Shown piece after piece: positions 1 to 8,093 of a stretch of DNA of 64,000 bases. The DNA is from Pseudomonas sp. UFMG81 (GTDB lineage: Bacteria > Pseudomonadota > Gammaproteobacteria > Pseudomonadales > Pseudomonadaceae). The position numbers were made by a program, and so were the translations under genes. Numbering within the stretch: position 1 is the first letter of the stretch; every line of letters starts with the position of its first letter. The DNA is taken from positions 1-64,000 of the forward strand of contig NZ_JACAFQ010000026.1 in assembly GCF_015354575.1 (NCBI RefSeq), written 5' to 3'. The notes under the pieces are model-generated. The model was not told where the DNA came from. It did no database searches and worked only from the letters and a program-made list of their open reading frames with translations.

Positions 1-242
1 CGTGGGTCAGGTAAGTGGTGGGGATGAACTGGGTCTGCCCCATGGCGCCGGCCCAGGAGCCGCGCATGGCGTCGGGCTGGATGTCGCCGTTCTGCAGGAT
101 CTGTAAGGCGGCGATCAACTGGTCCTGGGCGAATTGCGGGCGGCGGCCTTCGTAGGCGAGGGTGGCCAGCGAGCGGATCACCGACTTGCTGCCCTGGAAC
201 TGGCCAAAGTTGCTTTCCATGCCCCACACCGACACCAGCACC
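1..242. repeat. Left arm of a perfect 242-bp inverted repeat (copy of 527-768)
   Basis: Bases 1-242 are the exact reverse complement of bases 527-768: position x pairs with 769-x, checked block by block with no mismatch. The match stops at the 242/243 boundary. The two arms enclose 284 bp of unique sequence. Base 1 is still inside the match, so the inverted copy may extend leftward beyond the window. The arm carries an antisense piece of the transglycosylase gene and has no gene of its own. Most likely it is a fold-back or chimeric join at a contig end; a real inverted duplication is possible but would have destroyed the gene start. Confidence 0.95.
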
Positions 243-1382
243 GAAATCCAGCCGCTGCAAACCTTCCCCCAATGGCAGGCAGGCTTCCGTCAGCAAGCCC
301 TGCAAGCCGGCATCAGCCCTAGCCTGTTCGACCGCGCCTTCCTGGGTGTCACCCCGGACATGGACGTGATCAAGGCCGACCGCAGCCAACCCGAATTCTC
401 CCGCCCAGTCTGGGAGTACCTGGACGGCGCCCTGTCGCCCCTGCGTGTACGCAACGGCAAGAAGTTGCTGGAGCAGAACGGCGAGCTGCTGAGCCGCATC
501 GAACAGCGCTACGGGGTCGACCGCCAGGTGCTGGTGTCGGTGTGGGGCATGGAAAGCAACTTTGGCCAGTTCCAGGGCAGCAAGTCGGTGATCCGCTCGC
601 TGGCCACCCTCGCCTACGAAGGCCGCCGCCCGCAATTCGCCCAGGACCAGTTGATCGCCGCCTTACAGATCCTGCAGAACGGCGACATCCAGCCCGACGC
701 CATGCGCGGCTCCTGGGCCGGCGCCATGGGGCAGACCCAGTTCATCCCCACCACTTACCTGACCCACGCCGTGGACTTCGACGGCGATGGTCGCCGCGAT
801 ATCTGGAACAGCACCGCCGACGCGCTGGCCTCGACCGCGCACTACTTGCAAGCTTCCGGCTGGAAGCGCGGCCAACCCTGGGGCTTCGAAGTGCAGGTAC
901 CCGCTGGTTTCGACTTCTGGCTGGCCGACGGCAGCCAGCGCAAGAGCGTCAGCGAGTGGCTGCAACTGGGCGTAAAACTACCGGCAGGCACCCAGCTGCC
1001 GGCCAACAGCAGCCAGCTGTCCGCCGCCCTGCTGCTGCCCGCAGGCGCCCGTGGCCCGGCGTTCCTGGTGCTGGACAACTTCCGCGCGATTCTCAAGTAC
1101 AACAACTCGTCGTCCTATGCACTGGCGGTGAGCCTGCTGGGCGATCGGTTCTATGGCTGGGGTTTCATTGCTGGCAGCTGGCCGAAGGACGACCTACCCT
1201 TGAGCCGCAGCGAGCGTATCGAGCTGCAGACCCTGCTCAATGCCAGCGGGCATGAAGCGGGTAATCCGGACGGGATCATCGGCGCCAACACCCGCAAAGC
1301 CATCCGCAATGCGCAGCAGGCGCAGGGCTGGCCGGCGGATGGGTATCCGACGCACAAGCTGCTGGATAGCCTGCGCCGCTAG
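243..1382 (+). CDS. Lytic murein transglycosylase, MltB/SLT_2 family, 5' end missing
   Basis: This is the C-terminal 379 residues of a membrane or periplasmic lytic transglycosylase that cleaves the MurNAc-GlcNAc bond of peptidoglycan with 1,6-anhydro product formation. The SLT_2 core holds the catalytic glutamate in 'VWGMESNFGQF', and the usual 'GSWAGAMGQTQFIP' and 'DFDGDGRRDIWN' blocks follow. The last 50 residues form a PG_binding_1 domain ('GNPDGIIGANTRKAIRN'). Genuine coding begins at base 243, right after the inverted copy. The frame can be read back to an ATG at 162, but those 27 codons are antisense sequence of the same gene, so the true signal peptide and start are absent. Ends in TAG at 1380-1382 and is followed by a REP pair. 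Confidence 0.88.
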   Translation, partial: EIQPLQTFPQWQAGFRQQALQAGISPSLFDRAFLGVTPDMDVIKADRSQPEFSRPVWEYLDGALSPLRVRNGKKLLEQNGELLSRIEQRYGVDRQVLVSVWGMESNFGQFQGSKSVIRSLATLAYEGRRPQFAQDQLIAALQILQNGDIQPDAMRGSWAGAMGQTQFIPTTYLTHAVDFDGDGRRDIWNSTADALASTAHYLQASGWKRGQPWGFEVQVPAGFDFWLADGSQRKSVSEWLQLGVKLPAGTQLPANSSQLSAALLLPAGARGPAFLVLDNFRAILKYNNSSSYALAVSLLGDRFYGWGFIAGSWPKDDLPLSRSERIELQTLLNASGHEAGNPDGIIGANTRKAIRNAQQAQGWPADGYPTHKLLDSLRR

Positions 1383-1391
1383 TGGAATACG

Positions 1392-1493
1392 GGGGCCGCT
1401 CTGCGGCCCTTCGCGGGCAAGCCCGCTCCCACAGGCACTGCGCTTAGCCCTTGTGGGAGCGGGCTTGCCCGCGAAGGGCTGCAAAGCAGCCCC
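1392..1493. repeat. REP pair, GCGGGCTTGCCCGC type
   Basis: Two REP units in opposite orientation lie between the convergent ends of the transglycosylase and LD-carboxypeptidase genes. Each contains the core GAGCGGGCTTGCCCGCGAA with a flanking small hairpin of the GGCCGC/GCGGCC or GGGGCTGC/GCAGCCCC kind. Such pairs can form a long cruciform or an mRNA 3' hairpin. It probably serves as a 3' barrier for both genes, which is inference. Confidence 0.9.
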
Positions 1494-1500
1494 GGCCAGT

Positions 1501-2439
1501 TCAAGCCTTGAACAGCGCCTGTTCCAGCACCAGGCTTTGCTCGCTGGCATCCAGCCTCACCCGCGCCCCCAGCGGCAAGCACACATTCGGGTCGCAATGC
1601 CCGCTGCGCCAGCCGGCCAGCACCGGCACCCTGAGCGGCGCGAAGATATCCAGCAGCAAGGGGGTCATGGCCGCCACCGTCACCCCGGCAAAATCCCCCA
1701 CCAGCACGCCACGCAAGCCTTGCAACTTGCCAGCCAGACGCAGCTGGGTCAGCAGGCGATCCACCCGGTACAACGGCTCGTTGACGTCCTCGATGAACAG
1801 AATGCCGCCTTCGCAATCGAGCTCGGCCACCGTCCCCAGCGTCGCCCCGAGCATCGACAGGTTGCCCCCGACCAGCCGCCCGCTGGCCACACCCGGCACG
1901 ATCGTATTCAGTGGATAGGCTGCCGGGTGGCCGATGGCATCGCCCTGCCCCAACCGCCCGCCAAGCTGCTCGAGCAGCGAGCTCACCGTCGGTTCCTGCT
2001 TGCCACCCAGCAGGTCGGCATTGAGCATCGCGCCATGGAAGCTGACCAGCCCGGCATGCCGGTTGAGCACCGCGTGCAGCGCGGTGATGTCGCTGTAGCC
2101 CACCAGCGGCTTGGGGTTGCGGCGAATCAGCTCGACATCGAGCGCATCCAGCAGGCGCATGCTGCCGTAGCCACCGCGCATGCACAGGATGGCGTCGATC
2201 TGCGGGTCGCCGAAAGCCTCGTGCAGGTCCTGCAAACGCTGCTGGTCGCTGCCCGCCAGGTACCCATCGGCCTGGTTGACCCCTGGGTAGATACGGCACT
2301 GATGCCCGCGGCTTTCGAACCACCGGCGAGCCTTGTCGGCGTCCAGCCGTGCCGGCCCCGCCGGTGCGACGATGGCGAACCGGGCATTGGCGGATAGCGC
2401 CCTGGGCAGCAGGGGCTCAACGGTCTCCAGGCAATTCAT
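1501..2439 (-). CDS. LD-carboxypeptidase, peptidase family S66
   Basis: A 312-aa cytoplasmic serine peptidase that removes the terminal D-Ala from muropeptide tetrapeptides during peptidoglycan recycling (family knowledge; LdcA-like). The S66 landmarks are all present: 'MRGGYGSMRLLD', the nucleophile in 'VGYSDITALHA', the glutamate in 'FIEDVNEPLYRVDR' and the histidine in 'GHCDPNVCLPLGA'. Length is normal for the family. The ATG at 2437-2439 is preceded by AAGGAG at good spacing. It stands alone, downstream of lipA but separated from it by the lipA terminator, and convergent with the transglycosylase. Confidence 0.92.
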   Translation of the reverse strand: MNCLETVEPLLPRALSANARFAIVAPAGPARLDADKARRWFESRGHQCRIYPGVNQADGYLAGSDQQRLQDLHEAFGDPQIDAILCMRGGYGSMRLLDALDVELIRRNPKPLVGYSDITALHAVLNRHAGLVSFHGAMLNADLLGGKQEPTVSSLLEQLGGRLGQGDAIGHPAAYPLNTIVPGVASGRLVGGNLSMLGATLGTVAELDCEGGILFIEDVNEPLYRVDRLLTQLRLAGKLQGLRGVLVGDFAGVTVAAMTPLLLDIFAPLRVPVLAGWRSGHCDPNVCLPLGARVRLDASEQSLVLEQALFKA

Positions 2440-2479
2440 CGCGCTACTCCTTGTAGCTTGTCACTTCAAACATGCAGCT

Positions 2480-2516
2480 AAAAAAAAGCCGATGCCGCCT
2501 CTCGGCGCGCATCGGC
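2480..2516 (-). terminator. Rho-independent terminator of lipA
   Basis: On the minus strand an 8-bp stem GCCGATGC/GCATCGGC with a GC-rich loop is followed by an uninterrupted run of T (A on the plus strand, 2480-2487). It sits 20 bp beyond the lipA stop and ends the lipB-lipA transcript. Confidence 0.88.
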
Positions 2517-2536
2517 ATGTTCATCTCAAGCCCGTA

Positions 2537-3553
2537 TCAGAGCTTGATCTTGGCTTCGTGAGCCTGCTGGTCGGCGTGGTACGAAGAGCGCACCAGCGGG
2601 CCGGAAGCGACGTTCTTGAAGCCCATCTTGTAACCTTCCTCGGCGAACCAGGCGAAGGTGTCCGGGTGCACGAAGCGCTGCACCGGCAGGTGGTTGCGCG
2701 ACGGTTGCAGGTACTGGCCGAGGGTGAGCATGTCGATATCGTGCTCGCGCATGCGGTGCATGACCTCGATCACTTCCTCGTCGGTCTCGCCCAGGCCGAG
2801 CATCAGCCCGGACTTGGTCGGTACGTGCGGGACCATCTGCTTGAACTTCTGCAGCAGGTCCAGCGACCAGTCGTAGTCCGAACCCGGGCGCGCGGCCTTG
2901 TACAGGCGCGGGACGGTCTCGAGGTTGTGGTTGAACACGTCCGGCGGGGTCTGGGCGGTGATTTCCAGCGCTACATCCATGCGGCCGCGGTAGTCCGGCA
3001 CCAGGGTTTCCAGCTGCACGCCCGGCGACAGCGCGCGGATTTCGCGGATGCAGTCGGCGAAGTGCTGGGCACCGCCGTCACGCAGGTCGTCGCGGTCCAC
3101 CGAGGTGATCACCACGTACTTCAGGCGCAGGTCGGCGATGGCCACGGCCAGGTTCTTCGGCTCGTCCAGGTCCAGTGGCTTCGGTCGGCCATGGCCGACG
3201 TCGCAGAACGGGCAGCGACGGGTGCAGATGTCGCCCATGATCATGAAGGTGGCGGTGCCACCGGAGAAGCATTCGCCCAGGTTCGGGCAGGAGGCCTCTT
3301 CGCACACGCTGTGCAGCTTGTGCTTGCGCAGCAGCTGCTTGATACGGTCGACTTCCGGGGATACCGGGATGCGCACGCGAATCCAGTCGGGCTTTTTCGG
3401 CAGTTCTTCGGTGGGGATGATCTTCACCGGGATGCGCGCCACCTTTTCGGCGCCGCGCAGCTTCACACCCGCTTCGACTTTCTTCGGAGCCTGGCGTGGG
3501 GTGACGTCTTGCGTCGGGATCAGGTTCGGCACGGCTTCTTGCACAGTTGTCAT
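2537..3553 (-). CDS. lipA: Lipoyl synthase
   Basis: A 338-aa radical-SAM enzyme that inserts two sulfur atoms into octanoyl groups on lipoyl domains of 2-oxoacid dehydrogenases and the glycine cleavage H protein. The auxiliary cluster cysteines are in 'CEEASCPNLGEC' and the radical-SAM cysteines in 'CTRRCPFCDV'; the C-terminal 'GPLVRSSYHA' supplies the serine ligand of the auxiliary cluster. An N-terminal extension of about 60 residues is usual in pseudomonads. Start ATG at 3551-3553. It begins only 2 bp after the lipB stop, so the two lipoate genes are co-transcribed. Confidence 0.98.
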   Translation of the reverse strand: MTTVQEAVPNLIPTQDVTPRQAPKKVEAGVKLRGAEKVARIPVKIIPTEELPKKPDWIRVRIPVSPEVDRIKQLLRKHKLHSVCEEASCPNLGECFSGGTATFMIMGDICTRRCPFCDVGHGRPKPLDLDEPKNLAVAIADLRLKYVVITSVDRDDLRDGGAQHFADCIREIRALSPGVQLETLVPDYRGRMDVALEITAQTPPDVFNHNLETVPRLYKAARPGSDYDWSLDLLQKFKQMVPHVPTKSGLMLGLGETDEEVIEVMHRMREHDIDMLTLGQYLQPSRNHLPVQRFVHPDTFAWFAEEGYKMGFKNVASGPLVRSSYHADQQAHEAKIKL

Positions 3554-3555
3554 AA

Positions 3556-4203
3556 TCAGTCGATTCCGCCCGTCAGGGTCGTCTGCTCAGCATAGTCGAG
3601 GTGCCTGACCAGCTGTCCGCGCAGCCTTGTCCTGACCTCGTCAAGTTCGATCGGGCCTGCCAGGTCGCGCAGCTGGGTCATGGCCAGCCCCGCATACCCA
3701 CAGGGGTTGATTCGGCGGAATGGCGCAAGGTCCATGTCCACGTTCAGAGCAAGGCCGTGGAAGGAACGACCATTGCGGATTCGAAGGCCGAGGGACGCGA
3801 TCTTCGCGCCATCGACGTAGACGCCAGGGGCGTCGGGTTTGGCCGCCGCCTGCACGCCGTAGCTGGCGAGCAGGTCGATCAGCGTCTGCTCGATGCGGCT
3901 GACCAGCTCACGCACCCCGTACCCAGAGCGGCGCACGTCCAGCAGCAGGTAGGCGACCAGCTGACCGGGGCCGTGATAGGTGACCTGGCCGCCGCGGTCG
4001 GTCTGCACCACCGGGATGTCGCCAGGGACCAGCAGGTGCTCGGCCTTGCCGGCCTGGCCCTGGGTGAACACCGCCGGGTGCTCGACCAGCCAGATTTCGT
4101 CCTGGCTGTCCGGGCCGCGTTGCTCGGTAAAACGACGCATGGCCTCCAGCACCGGTTCATAGGGCTGCAGGCCAAGCTCGCGGATACCGAGAACGCCAGG
4201 CAT
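3556..4203 (-). CDS. lipB: Octanoyl-ACP:protein octanoyltransferase
   Basis: About 215 aa. Transfers octanoate from acyl carrier protein to lipoyl domains, giving the substrate for LipA. The family landmarks are visible: 'RGGQVTYHGPGQLVAY', the catalytic lysine in 'DGAKIASLGLRIRNG' and the catalytic cysteine in 'INPCGYAGL'. I chose the ATG at 4201-4203, which overlaps the stop of the upstream DUF493 gene as TGATG; a GTG one codon earlier (4204-4206) would add one residue. Translational coupling to the upstream gene is likely. Confidence 0.96.
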   Translation of the reverse strand: MPGVLGIRELGLQPYEPVLEAMRRFTEQRGPDSQDEIWLVEHPAVFTQGQAGKAEHLLVPGDIPVVQTDRGGQVTYHGPGQLVAYLLLDVRRSGYGVRELVSRIEQTLIDLLASYGVQAAAKPDAPGVYVDGAKIASLGLRIRNGRSFHGLALNVDMDLAPFRRINPCGYAGLAMTQLRDLAGPIELDEVRTRLRGQLVRHLDYAEQTTLTGGID

Positions 4204-4478
4204 CACAGCACCATTTTCACGATGCCGGTGGCCCGCAGGGCGCTGTTGATGTCGTGCAGCTGGTTCTCGCTTTCGGCCACGATGTGCAGTTGCACCGTGG
4301 TGTACTTGCCTTCCTTGCTCTGGCGCTCGGCCAGCGTCGACAGGTCGACCTTGGCGTGCTTGCTGAGGATTTCGATCACGGTGTCGCGGAAACCGACAAC
4401 GGTGTCGCCGATCACCTTGATCGGGTAGTCCTCGCAGGGGAATTCGATCTTGTGCGACTTGACGTCTTCTTCGCTCAT
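4203..4478 (-). CDS. DUF493 (YbeD-like) protein
   Basis: A 91-aa protein of the YbeD/DUF493 family, a small ferredoxin-like regulatory fold found next to lipB across gammaproteobacteria. Recognisable stretches are 'EFPCEDYPIKVIGD' and 'KYTTVQLHIVAES'. The exact role is unsettled; the position between dacA and lipB is conserved. Its stop overlaps the lipB start. No catalytic motif is seen. Confidence 0.9.
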   Translation of the reverse strand: MSEEDVKSHKIEFPCEDYPIKVIGDTVVGFRDTVIEILSKHAKVDLSTLAERQSKEGKYTTVQLHIVAESENQLHDINSALRATGIVKMVL

Positions 4479-4513
4479 GGCGGTAACGGCCTCGTAAGCC
4501 GTGGCAGCAACAG

Positions 4514-4538
4514 CGCCCCCGCCTGGTTCACGGGGGCG
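4514..4538. other. GC-rich hairpin between dacA and the DUF493 gene
   Basis: An 8-bp perfect stem CGCCCCCG/CGGGGGCG with a 9-base loop lies in the 74-bp gap after dacA. No T-run follows in either direction, so it is not a canonical terminator. It may act as a processing or partial attenuation site that separates dacA and lip expression, which is inference. Confidence 0.45.
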
Positions 4539-4552
4539 TTGCAGGTCACGTA

Positions 4553-5713
4553 TCAGTTGAACAAACCGTAGAAGAACAGGCGGATGCTATCCCACATACG
4601 GCCGAAGAAACCAGCTTCCTCCACACCATCGAGGGCGATGAGGTCGGCGCTGTGAACCACTTTCTCGTCCAGTTTGACTTCCACTTTGCCGATCACGTCA
4701 CCTTTGGCGATGGGCGCGGTCAGCTGCGGGTTCATGGTCATCGAAGCCTGGAGGCGTTTCAATTGGCCTTTAGGCATGGTCATGGTCAGGTCGTTGGCCA
4801 GGCCGGCTTTCACCTGGTTGGTCGCGCCTTTCCATACCTGGGCTTGCGTCAGCTCGGTGCCCTTCTGGTAGAAGGTCTGGGTTTCGAAGAAGCGGAAACC
4901 GTAGGTCAGCAGCTTTTGCGTCTCGGCGGCACGCGATTGCTCGCTGTTGGTGCCGAACACCACGGCGATCAGGCGCTGGCCGTCACGTACGGCGGAGGCG
5001 ACCATGCAGTAGCCGGCTTCGTCGGTGTGGCCGGTCTTCAGGCCGTCGACGGTCTTGTCGCGCCACAGCAGCAGGTTGCGGTTGGGCTGCTTGATGTTGT
5101 TCCAGAAGAACTCTTTCTGCGAGTAGATGGCGTAGTGCGCAGGGTCTTCGTTGATGATCGCGCGCGCCAGCAGGGCCATGTCGTGGGCCGAGGAGTAGTG
5201 CTCCGGGTTCGGCAGGCCAGTGGGGTTCATGAAGTGGCTGTTGGCCATGCCAAGATCCGCGGCGGTCTTGTTCATCATGTCGGCGAAGGCGTCTTCGCTG
5301 CCGGCGATGTGCTCGGACAGGGCGACCGAAGCGTCGTTGCCCGACTGGATGATGATGCCGTGCAGCAGGTCGCTGACGGTGACCTGGGTGCCGACCTTGA
5401 TGAACATGCGCGAACCACCGGTGCGCCAGGCGTTCTCGCTGACGGTCACCGGGTCGTTCTCGCCGATCTGGCCGCGACGGATGTCGAGCGTCGCGATATA
5501 GGCGGTCATCAGCTTGGTCAGGCTGGCTGGCGGCAGGCGCTCGTCACCGTTGTTCTCGACCAGCACGTTGCCGCTGGACGCGTCCATGAGTACGTAGGAC
5601 TTGGCGGCCAGTTGTGGCGGTGCCGGCATCATCTGCTCGGCCGCGAAGGCGACGGGCGTGATCAGCAGCAGAACAGGCAGGCAAAGTCGTTTGGCAAGGT
5701 TGGTGATGTTCAT
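4553..5713 (-). CDS. dacA: D-alanyl-D-alanine carboxypeptidase, PBP5/6 type
   Basis: A 386-aa low-molecular-weight penicillin-binding protein that trims the terminal D-Ala of pentapeptides in the periplasm. A cleavable signal peptide ends near 'PVAFAAEQ'. The three active-site motifs are in order: SLTK ('PPASLTKLM'), SGN ('IQSGNDASV') and KTG ('LKTGHTDEAG'). The C-terminal PBP5_C domain ends in an amphipathic helix ('FFGRMWDSIRLFFYGLFN') that anchors the enzyme to the inner membrane. Start ATG at 5711-5713. It lies in the same strand order as rlpA, mltB, rodA and mrdA, the usual Pseudomonas wall cluster. Confidence 0.97.
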   Translation of the reverse strand: MNITNLAKRLCLPVLLLITPVAFAAEQMMPAPPQLAAKSYVLMDASSGNVLVENNGDERLPPASLTKLMTAYIATLDIRRGQIGENDPVTVSENAWRTGGSRMFIKVGTQVTVSDLLHGIIIQSGNDASVALSEHIAGSEDAFADMMNKTAADLGMANSHFMNPTGLPNPEHYSSAHDMALLARAIINEDPAHYAIYSQKEFFWNNIKQPNRNLLLWRDKTVDGLKTGHTDEAGYCMVASAVRDGQRLIAVVFGTNSEQSRAAETQKLLTYGFRFFETQTFYQKGTELTQAQVWKGATNQVKAGLANDLTMTMPKGQLKRLQASMTMNPQLTAPIAKGDVIGKVEVKLDEKVVHSADLIALDGVEEAGFFGRMWDSIRLFFYGLFN

Positions 5714-5935
5714 CCGTCTCTCGTAAATCGCTAATGGTCTGATGTTCCGTGGGCCACGTCGTGTGCCCTACGCCCCGTCAGTCTGGTTATATGGCCTGTG
5801 GCCTGGCCCGCAAAAGTGCGACCTAATGCCGCTGCGGGCAAAAGCGGGCATTGTACATGGCAACGCCCGGTAATTCATGAACAAACCGACAGGTCGGCGT
5901 CGTCTGTTTCGCCGACTTCGAATCAGGCGCGCTCC

Positions 5936-6053
5936 CTGTAGGAGCGGCCTTGTGTCGCGAAAGGGCTGCGAAGCAGCCCCGGCGATATCTGCGGTGACGC
6001 TGAAATCTGGGGCCGTTTCACGGCCCTTTCGCGGCACAAGGCCGCTCCTACAG
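5936..6053. repeat. REP pair, TAGGAGCGGCCTTGTGTCGCG type
   Basis: Inverted pair of the second REP type: TGTAGGAGCGGCCTTGTGTCGCG with GGGCTGCGAAGCAGCCC on the left, and the mirror-image unit (TTTCGCGGCACAAGGCCGCTCCTACA) on the right, about 118 bp overall. It fills half of the 354-bp gap between rlpA and dacA. The remainder (5714-5935) holds no recognisable gene and presumably carries the dacA promoter. Confidence 0.92.
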
Positions 6054-6067
6054 TAAGCGCACAGCCT

Positions 6068-7066
6068 TCAGTCGGTGACTACTTTGGCTTGACCCAGATT
6101 GGCCAGGCGAATGCTGTCCTGGGCCTGCTGGATCTCGCCCTGGCTGTTGATCGGCCCCAGGCGCACGCGGTGCAGCGTCTGCTGGTTGCGCACGACGGAG
6201 CTGATGAACACTGGCGCACTGACCATGGTGCTCAGTTTCGAACGCAGCAGCTCGGCGGCATCCGGGTTGGCGAAGGCGCCCACCTGCAAGATGCTGCCAC
6301 CGCTGCTGTTGGGCACATTGTTGCCACTGACCTGCACCGGTACCACCGGCGCCGCGTGCTGCTGCGGTGGTGGGGTCCACTGCTCGACACGCCCGGTGCT
6401 GGCGGCGATCGGCTGGGCCTGGGCCACTTGCGGCTCCTTGAGCATCAGCGGTGGCTGCTGGCCGCGCTGGGCCCACCATTGCTGCGGGTCGATGCCCTCG
6501 ACGCGCACGTGGGCGGTGCCACTTTCGGCATAGCCGAGCTTCTTCGCCGCCGCGTAGGACAGGTCGATGATGCGGTCGGAATAGAACGGGCCACGGTCGT
6601 TGACCCGCAGGATCACGCTGCGGCCGTTGGCCAGGTTGGTCACCCGCACGTAGGCCGGCAGCGGCAGGGTCTTGTGCGCCGCGCTCATGCCATACAGGTC
6701 GTACAGTTCGCCGTTGGCGGTGTTCTGGCCGTGGAACTTGGTGCCGTACCACGACGCGGTGCCCTCGGCGCGGTAGTTGCGCGAGTCCTGCATGGGGTAA
6801 TAGGTCTTGCCCAGCACGGTGTACGGGTTGGCCTTGTAGTTGCCGGTATGCACCGTGGGGGTGGCGTCGGGGATCTTGTTGACGTCCACGTCCCACCAGG
6901 GCGCGCCGTCCTTGTGGGCGCGGTTGATGTCCAGGCCCGGCTGGGTGCGCACGGTGTTGCCGCTGCTTTGCGGGGTGGGGCGGCTGGAGGAGCAGCTGAC
7001 CAGCAGCATGCCGACGGTCACGCAGGTCAGCAGCTTGAAGGTGTTGCCAGAGATGATCGCGCGCAT
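6068..7066 (-). CDS. rlpA: Septal ring lytic transglycosylase RlpA, lipoprotein
   Basis: A 332-aa outer-membrane lipoprotein that cleaves naked glycan strands at the division site and helps daughter-cell separation (known for the P. aeruginosa protein). The lipobox is 'LLVSCSSS'. A double-psi beta-barrel domain follows ('GTASWYGTKFHGQNTANGE' to 'VNDRGPFYSDRIIDLSYAA'), with the catalytic Glu and Asp in those segments. A proline/glutamine-rich linker leads to a C-terminal SPOR domain ('LQVGAFANPDAAELLRSKL') that binds denuded septal peptidoglycan. The ATG at 7064-7066 overlaps the mltB stop by one base (TAATG). Confidence 0.97.
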   Translation of the reverse strand: MRAIISGNTFKLLTCVTVGMLLVSCSSSRPTPQSSGNTVRTQPGLDINRAHKDGAPWWDVDVNKIPDATPTVHTGNYKANPYTVLGKTYYPMQDSRNYRAEGTASWYGTKFHGQNTANGELYDLYGMSAAHKTLPLPAYVRVTNLANGRSVILRVNDRGPFYSDRIIDLSYAAAKKLGYAESGTAHVRVEGIDPQQWWAQRGQQPPLMLKEPQVAQAQPIAASTGRVEQWTPPPQQHAAPVVPVQVSGNNVPNSSGGSILQVGAFANPDAAELLRSKLSTMVSAPVFISSVVRNQQTLHRVRLGPINSQGEIQQAQDSIRLANLGQAKVVTD

Positions 7067-8076
7067 TAGTTGACGCCCCGTGCTTGAACCAGCTGTTCGG
7101 CGAGCTGATGCACCGCCATGGCATACATCACGCTGCGGTTGTAGCGAGTGATCGCATAGAAGTTCTTCAGGCCCATCCAGTACTCGGGGCCGCTGTCGCC
7201 TTCCAGGCGGAAGGCGGTGACCGGCAGATCATCGCGCAGCGCATCATCGCCCGACCAGCCCAGCGCCCGCAACTGGGCAACGGTCTTGGCCGGCTCGATG
7301 CCGGTGGTCAAGCCCTCGTCGGCGCGCGCGCCGCTGACCCGCGCGCGCTTGACCACGGGCTCACCGGCCACCCAGCCATGGCGCTTGAAGTAGCTGGCCA
7401 CGCTGCCGATGGCATCGTCAGGGTTGGTCCAGATATTGATGTGGCCATCGCCGTCGAAGTCCACTGCGTAATGGCGGAAGCTGCTCGGCATGAACTGCGG
7501 CAGGCCCATGGCGCCGGCGTAGGAACCCTTGAGCGTCAGCGGGTCGAGTTGCTCGTCGCGTGCCAGCAGGAGGAACTCGCGCAGCTCCTTGCGGAAGAAC
7601 TCGGCCCGCGGCGGGTAGTCGAAGCCCAGCGTCGACAAGGCGTCGATCACCCGGTAATTGCCGGTATTGCGGCCAAAGAACGTCTCTACACCGATGATCG
7701 AGACAATGTACTGCGCCGGCACGCCATATTCCTGCTCGGCACGCGCCAGTACCGCCTCGTGCTGGCGCCAGAAGTCCACGCCACGGGCGATGCGCGCGTC
7801 GGTGATGAACATCGGCCGATATTCTTTCCACGGCTTGACCCGCTCGGCAGGGCGCGAGATCGCATCGAGGATCGCCTGCTTGCGCTGCACCTCGCTGAAT
7901 ACGCCCTGCAGCTGTTCGCTGGCAAAGCCATAGTCACGGGTCATTTCGCCAATGAACTCGGCCACCTTGGGTGAACCGTCGTAGTCGCCGGCATGAACCT
8001 GCGGGACAGCGCCGAACAGGCCCAACGCACCGATCCACGGTGCCAGTCGGGCAGCCCAGCCACGCACTGCTTGCAT
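7066..8076 (-). CDS. mltB: Lytic murein transglycosylase B
   Basis: A 336-aa periplasmic lytic transglycosylase. A signal peptide ends near 'AVPQVHAGDYD'. The catalytic glutamate lies in 'IIGVETFFGRNTG', followed by 'GSYAGAMGLPQFMPSSFR' and the 'DFDGDGHINIWTNPDDAI' block of the SLT_2 family. There is no C-terminal PG_binding_1 domain, unlike the family member at 243-1382. I start at the ATG 8074-8076; the frame stays open upstream inside rodA, but that stretch is antiframe sequence. The next gene upstream, rodA, ends 17 bp away. Confidence 0.96.
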   Translation of the reverse strand: MQAVRGWAARLAPWIGALGLFGAVPQVHAGDYDGSPKVAEFIGEMTRDYGFASEQLQGVFSEVQRKQAILDAISRPAERVKPWKEYRPMFITDARIARGVDFWRQHEAVLARAEQEYGVPAQYIVSIIGVETFFGRNTGNYRVIDALSTLGFDYPPRAEFFRKELREFLLLARDEQLDPLTLKGSYAGAMGLPQFMPSSFRHYAVDFDGDGHINIWTNPDDAIGSVASYFKRHGWVAGEPVVKRARVSGARADEGLTTGIEPAKTVAQLRALGWSGDDALRDDLPVTAFRLEGDSGPEYWMGLKNFYAITRYNRSVMYAMAVHQLAEQLVQARGVN

Positions 8077-8093
8077 TGAAATCTTCACCTTTT

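Noticed and set aside
162..242. N-terminal 27 codons of the transglycosylase frame beginning at ATG 162
   Set aside because: These bases are an inverted copy of the gene's own interior, so they are not the true N-terminus.
5768..6037. Minus-strand open frame between rlpA and dacA
   Set aside because: It is largely translated REP sequence; the same type of peptide appears wherever this repeat occurs.
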